64,000 bases of DNA from Onthophagus taurus (lineage: Eukaryota > Arthropoda > Insecta > Coleoptera > Scarabaeidae), in the NCBI RefSeq assembly GCF_036711975.1, contig NC_091967.1, positions 29,489,501 to 29,553,500 on the forward strand. The letters run 5' to 3'. How positions within the stretch are numbered: position 1 is the first letter of the stretch; each line of letters opens with the position of its first letter. This document shows, in pieces, positions 59,042 to 64,000 of the stretch. Below the pieces are notes generated by a model. That model was not told where the DNA came from. It was given only the letters and a program-made list of their open reading frames with translations, and searched no databases. Position numbers and translations under genes: made by a program.

Positions 59042-62034
59042 CATGGGCAGAAAAGATAAAATTAAAAGCATTATAGTCGATGCTTTTATAAAAACTAATA
59101 GAAAAACATACAAGTGTAAATTTTGTGAACAATCTTATGTCTTGAATGTGACAAGGATGTCTCAACACTTGGTACAAAAATGTTCACCAAGATTCAAAAG
59201 CACTGGAGATACTAAAAAGAAGAGAGTCAATCCGTAAGTCGAAATAGTTGTTTATGATCATATTACTGTTTAACAAATATACGTATTTACCTATTTTCTC
59301 CTTTTACAATGCTAGTGAGTGTGAGTCAAATAAAAATAAGGGAAGATATTGAGACTGGGATCGAGTCTATTAATGATACAGACAGCAACGAGGAGAATTT
59401 GAACGGCGAAGGTGTTCAAAAATATGATTTTCACAGCAGAAGCGGAAGCCGTGCATCAACAATAGATTCTTTTGTTGATTCCATAAATTCTGCCGAAGAA
59501 GTAAGTAATAAAATTTAATTAGTTTTGTTTTAACTGGTACTAATACCACTAGCACCGCTCTAGTGGAAGGAATTACTAAATAAGGTATAGTTCACTAATA
59601 CGAAGAAACGGGGTTTCTTAACGAAAGTATTAGTACCTTTACCCACACTCGTGGACGTCGTTGTTTGTGGTCGAAAAAATTAGCACAGTATTAGTTTTCT
59701 AGTGAGCACTGTTCTTGTCTTGATAATTTCAAAATTGTTATAATAAAGTAACAACATGTTATAAACAAAAAGTTAAATTCAAATTCAAATTTTATAGAAA
59801 AGAGATTGATTTTTCGACGTGTCCTAATTTTTTCTGATCACGATACCACCATATTCGATTTACTGACATCAGTAAAAACTGTGTTGTGCCTATGTATGCA
59901 TATAACGTTTTTTTTTGATGCTATTTTAATTTGCGGGAAATTATTTGGGAGTTGTTGGCAAGGGCATGTTATGCAACTAATACGCCACTAAGCATCACGG
60001 AAAATAAGTATTGGATAGATGTCCTGCATAAAATGACACCTTCCTTGAATCTTCCCTCGAGGTATCAATTATCAAATAAACTCTTAAATACTGAATATGA
60101 CAAGATTAAAAAGTCTGTGACTGAACAAACTGAAAATGCAAAAACTATCGGTATTCAAATTGATGGCTGGTCTAATATTCGTAATGAAGCCGTTGTGAAT
60201 GTTCTAATAACAACACCTGAACCTGTGTTGTATAAAATAATAGATACAAGAGCAGCGCGTCATGAAGCTGTCTTTATGTGCAAAATTACATCCGAAGCAA
60301 TTGAAGAAGTAGGTTTGAAAAAAATTATGTCGATTGTCACAGACAATGCTAGGAACATGACGGCTACCTGGAATTTACTTTCAGAAAAATATCCATCAAG
60401 TATGTTTTCTTGTTATGGATGTTCAGCGTATATTCTGAATCTGCTAATTCATGATATTTTAAAAATTAAAACATTCGACTCATTCGCTGTGAAGAGCAAA
60501 TCAATAATTAAAGCTATTAAAAAATCGCACATTTTGAATTCCACACTTTCAACAATTCAAAAGAAGAATGCTACAAATAAGAGCGAAATAAAAACTTTGA
60601 AATTACCTATTGATCCGCGATGGGGATCTATATGCATGAGTTTAAATAGTCTTTTGCATAACAAAACAAGTTTGCAAGAACTTTCTATTTCTGAAAATGT
60701 GATTGATATAATTGAAAAGTCCGTTAAATGTAGTATTTTGAGTGACGATTTCTGGGCTAAAGTTGAGCTACTTCACAAAATTTTATCACTATTGGCAAAT
60801 TATATTATTGAAATTCAAGCGTCCAAACCTATTATTTCGAGTGTTGTGGAAATATTTCATGACTTGTTTTTACAGTTTTCTGGTGCTACATATGTACAGA
60901 GTGTCCAAATTTCGATGGGTTTGCAGGGTATCTCAGTTATTATGAAAGATAGAAAGTTGCGGCTTTCGCGAACCTGAGCTACTTTTTTGTGAAACTTACA
61001 ATGGCGCAAACGAAATTTTCATAGCCCTCGTCGTTTTTGATATACAGGGAGTGTTTCAAAATTTACGATTTTCAGACACCTGTATCTCGGCTAGCCGTAA
61101 ACGTAAAAACGGGTTCTAATACATTTTTTCACGTAGAATCCAATGGTGCACGTAGAATTTTTCTAGTCGTCACGGTTTTTGAGTTATAAAGAGTTAAGTA
61201 TTTTAGAAGTTGAGTATTCAGTATTTGAGTTGTGTTTATAACTCAAAAACCGTAGTGACTAGAAAAATTCTACGTGCACCACTGGATTCCACATGAAAAA
61301 ATCTATTAGAACCCGTTTTTACTTTTTTACTAAGTTTCCGGATAGCCGAAATACAGGAGGTGTTTGAAAATCATAAATTATATCAAAAAGTATATCAAAA
61401 ACAAAGAGGGCTATGAAAATTTGGTTTGCACCATTGTAAGTTTCACAAAAAAGTAGCTCAGGTTCGCGAAAGCAGCAACTTTCTATCTTTCATAATAACT
61501 GAGATACCCTGCAAACCCATCGAAATTTGGACACCCTGTACATAACAATGACAGACATGATCTTTTACAATTGTTGGAAAAGAGGAAAACCATGGCAATT
61601 GGTCCAGTTTAGGTTGCAGCAAATTTGTTGGATCCGTATTTCATGGGAAAAAATGTATCGGAGTCGGAATATATTGATGCTCTTACTTTTATAAACAAAA
61701 TATCTACATTTTTGACAAATGAAAATGATGTTGGTACAGTCATGATGGAAATTGAATTTTATAAATCAAAAGAAGGGTTGTTTACCAATAACTTCGCGTG
61801 GAGTTGTCTCAAAGATAAAAAACTTTCAGCAGTTACATGGTGGAAATCTATTTGTTTAACAACAAAATTAAGTACAATAGCTGTAGAAATTTTAATTTGT
61901 TCACCAATAACTGCTGCCACAGAAAAGAGTTTCTCGACGTATGGAAATGTGCATACAAATAAGCGAAATCGATTAAAAAATGAAAGGGCACGAAAAATAG
62001 TTTATGTTAGACAAAATTTGAATATAGGCGAAAG
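59042..62034 (+). pseudogene. hAT transposase, interrupted
   Basis: The BED zinc finger (59042-59232) shows Y-K-C-K-F-C-E-Q-S-Y and M-S-Q-H-L-V-Q-K-C and ends at a GTAAGT donor. A second exon (59310-59500) is acidic and Ser-rich and also ends at GTAAGT. The catalytic part (59931-60895) has W-E-L-L-A-R-A-C-Y-A-T-N-T-P, I-G-I-Q-I-D-G-W-S-N, I-V-T-D-N-A-R-N-M (DUF659-type) and P-R-W-G-S. After the MITE, the dimerisation domain (61625-62034) has L-D-P-Y-F-M-G, V-T-W-W-K-S-I, P-I-T-A-A-T-E-K-S-F-S and K-R-N-R-L. A frameshift near 59920 and the MITE disrupt it. Confidence 0.8.
60897..61538. mobile_element. 642-bp long-inverted-repeat MITE in hAT
   Basis: The left end CAGAGTGTCCAAATTTCGAT and right end (inverted) CAGGGTGTCCAAATTTCGAT continue as inverted repeats for well over 100 bp, with further palindromic sequence inside (about 61130-61300). 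TA is duplicated at 60895-60896 and 61539-61540, suggesting a Tc1/mariner-mobilised MITE. Confidence 0.82.
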
Positions 62035-62400
62035 AACATCACCTCCATTTGCTCCATTTCACTTTTTATCAGAATCCGAAACAGAAACAGTGGCACCCAT
62101 AATACCGCCTTTGGACGCTGACCGGCCGGCCACGCCCACCTACTCCCGATTATTATTATATTCCATCTGTAAACTACAGCAAATATATTCTTATTGTTAA
62201 ATATTACACCACTCTTTCATTCCTGTCAACGATCCTGGTAACAACAGATATCGACTATGAAACCGAAGAATCGGAAATAATGGACCAACCCGCAGAAAAT
62301 TCAAATAAGAACAGTTCGCTCGAAGAAAGAACAGTTTAGATAAATAAGAACATAACTGTATTTTATTTTTTGTATTCATATTTAATATTAAAACAAAAAT
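62035..62400 (+). other. Unassigned sequence after hAT
   Basis: The frame runs on from hAT into P-P-L-D-A-D-R-P-A-T-P-T-Y, and another frame ends D-I-D-Y-E-T-E-E-S-E-I at 62338. This could be a 3' end of another element, but no family is clear. Confidence 0.3.
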
Positions 62401-62985
62401 ATAATATAGAATACAGGGTTTTTCACATAAGAACCGACACAGAGCAGAGACATGTAGACGACAATAAATTAAGATGATTTAACGCAACTTATCTATACTA
62501 CGTTGTACCCCTGAGGAGCTATAGGCTTTCAAAGTTGGATCTTAAATTTTTAAAACATTGAATATTTTCGTAATACATTAAGCTAGAAAACCCAAATTTG
62601 GCATACATTATGAGTATGACCGAGGGTATTGATTAGTAGCAAGTTGAAACCAATCGGGACATTTCAAAGGGTTGATTCAGGGTGATGGTACCCTAAATTT
62701 GGACAGATTTTTTGACCTTTTGGCGGATTTAATACATTACTATTTCATTTCATGTAGAATTTAATTCTAAAACGTTTCTTACTCTTATTATTTTTTAAAA
62801 AACTTAGTCTTTTTCATAAAAAACTGAAATAACAACTAAAGACACGTATTTCGTAATGTTACTTAAAATAAGCGAAAATTCAGTAGTTGGCTGTGAAATT
62901 GTACGTCAAACTTGACAAAGAGGTTATAAAACCTTGTCGTCAAATAACTTTTGTTTGAAAACCTTGTTGAAATGCTTTTGTTCTT
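62401..62985. other. Unassigned repeat-like AT-rich interval
   Basis: Starts ACAGGGTTTTTCACATAAGA, a wording common at arthropod MITE ends, but no partner end is visible. No coding is seen. Confidence 0.3.
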
Positions 62986-64000
62986 GCGCCAAGTAAACCA
63001 ACCCATCACCCATATAACGGATCCACCCACACAACAATCGACATAGCAATAGCTAAAAATATCCCCGACCTGCCTGAACCTTTCGTTCTCAACGACCTTT
63101 TCTCCGATCACTGCCCTATTCTTATTAAAATAGGACATCTTACTTCCTTACAACAATCCATCAAAATATTAAACTTCAGATCCGCAAACTGGCAAAGAAA
63201 TAGTTAACCATTCCATTCAAACAACCCCCACAATAGATTCCATCCAACAACTCGAGCATGAAATCGACATCCTGACCTCCGCAATTCAAACTGCTAAAAA
63301 CGCCGCCATTCCCCTTATCACCAAAAGAACTCTACATCGCACACCAACAGCCCCACATATCGCCGCCCTAATTAAAAACCGTAATCGCCTCCGGCGCCTC
63401 CAAAATGCACACACAACCCAGATACAACAACGCAATTCAACTCCCTCAATAAACAAATCCGCTCCAAACTAATACTACACAGAAATACCACATGGTCCCC
63501 TAAACTGCAATCCCTCTCCCCCAATGACAATTCCATCGGGCAGAAAATCCGCAAACTCAAACCTCTCTTCACACAACTCTTACAAAATAACAAACCCTAC
63601 TAAAGCAAATCTCCTAGCCACATATTTCTGTAACATCCACAAGGCAAAACCCAACACAACACCACGAAATTACACAACAATTCCTTCTCCAAAATCACGC
63701 TCCGCCGTCAGACCTCCACCACATCACTGCCTCCACACTCAAATCCATCATCAAACGACTCAAACCGTTCAAAGCCTCAGGAAACGACGGTATCCCCAAC
63801 ATTCTTCTTCAATACCTCCTCAAAAAAAACTACGTTCAACTAACATACGTCGCCCGCCACATCCTCAATTTCCAACATTACCCTAACGCCTGGAAAACAG
63901 CGATTAAAATCCCCATCCCGAAACCTAATAAAGAACTCACCGTCCCCTCCAGCTACAGACCCATATCCCTCTTACCTTCTATCTCCAAAGTAATAGAGAA
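62986..64000 (+). pseudogene. Jockey-type endonuclease end, linker and RT start (copy B continued), runs off right edge
   Basis: The endonuclease C-terminus reads T-H-T-T-I-D-I-A-I-A-K-N and L-N-D-L-F-S-D-H-C-P-I, the latter with the catalytic S-D-H. The linker has N-F-R-S-A-N-W-Q and I-K-N-R-N-R-L-R-R-L. RT start: L-K-P-F-K-A-S-G-N-D-G-I-P and V-P-S-S-Y-R-P-I-S-L-L-P-S-I-S-K-V at the edge. There are several frameshifts and an internal stop. It is the same family as copy A (14755-24000), and probably the continuation of the copy whose ORF1 starts at 55066. Confidence 0.8.

Larger units (their letters stand above)
58746..62110 (+). mobile_element. hAT element, left end and decayed transposase gene
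   Basis: The left terminal repeat begins CAGTGATGTGAGC, followed by subterminal GTAATTTA/TAAATTAC repeats. BED finger, catalytic and dimerisation regions follow in order, interrupted by a MITE at 60897-61538. No matching right end was found before about 62400. Confidence 0.7.

Noticed and set aside
62863..63593. Minus-strand ORFs near the right edge
   Set aside because: Antisense of the Jockey endonuclease and linker on the plus strand.
1..64000. CRISPR arrays, bacterial operons, tRNA genes
   Set aside because: No regularly spaced repeats, no bacterial-type features and no tRNA fold were recognised; the content is that of a eukaryotic genome.

Overview
The window looks like a transposon-rich, AT-rich stretch of an arthropod, most likely insect, nuclear genome. 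The evidence is the element mix: Jockey, R1-like and CR1-like non-LTR elements, a BEL/Pao element with intact coding capacity, env-bearing Ty3/gypsy errantivirus copies, CsRn1-type gag, a Penelope-like fragment, three piggyBac lineages, PIF/Harbinger and hAT. I recognise no ordinary host protein-coding gene, and the species cannot be named from the sequence. The only host RNA-gene sequence is a 5'-truncated 5S rRNA near 24.5 kb.

About 0-9.7 kb is a compact cluster of genes, all on the minus strand, that I read as the virion module of an integrated Polinton/Maverick- or adintovirus-like DNA virus. It holds a capsid-like protein of the F54H12.2-type family (502-1764), a 63-residue protein, a penton-like protein (1953-2708), an adenain-like cysteine protease (2711-3025), and a parvovirus-type phospholipase A2 fused to a pVI-like minor capsid protein (7392 down to 3106). 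Two uncharacterised proteins lie further up, and two related D-x-Q-G-F nuclease-like proteins sit at the ends, one of them running off the left edge. No polymerase, integrase or packaging ATPase is in the window. AGGTCA-rich repeats lie at 8.8-8.9 and 9.9-10.2 kb.

The PLA2/minor capsid gene is interrupted by a 3381-bp DNA transposon (3645-7025) with ~640-bp inverted repeats, a CENP-B-HTH/DDE_1 transposase and 3-bp target duplications. An almost identical copy lies inverted at 45496-54745. That copy contains a 5864-bp BEL/Pao element with identical LTRs, and itself sits in the env-LTR end of a truncated errantivirus. Another errantivirus copy (16165-23443), with gag, pol and env, is inserted with an AATC duplication into a Jockey-type element that also carries a 179-bp MITE.

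The rest is layered mobile DNA. 10.7-14.5 kb: BEL remnant, piggyBac-type MITE, PIF/Harbinger with MADF gene and antisense transposase. 24-33 kb: non-LTR tails, 5S fragment, diverged tandem repeats, BEL pol, Ty3/gypsy pol end, Penelope-like fragment, R1-like element. 33-43.3 kb: two decayed piggyBacs, RT and ORF1 remnants, CsRn1 LTR and gag. 55-64 kb: a Jockey-type element apparently split by an intact piggyBac (56454-58715) and a broken hAT (from 58746). The nesting gives a relative chronology, with the BEL/Pao element, the 3381-bp transposons and the 56-kb piggyBac apparently the youngest.
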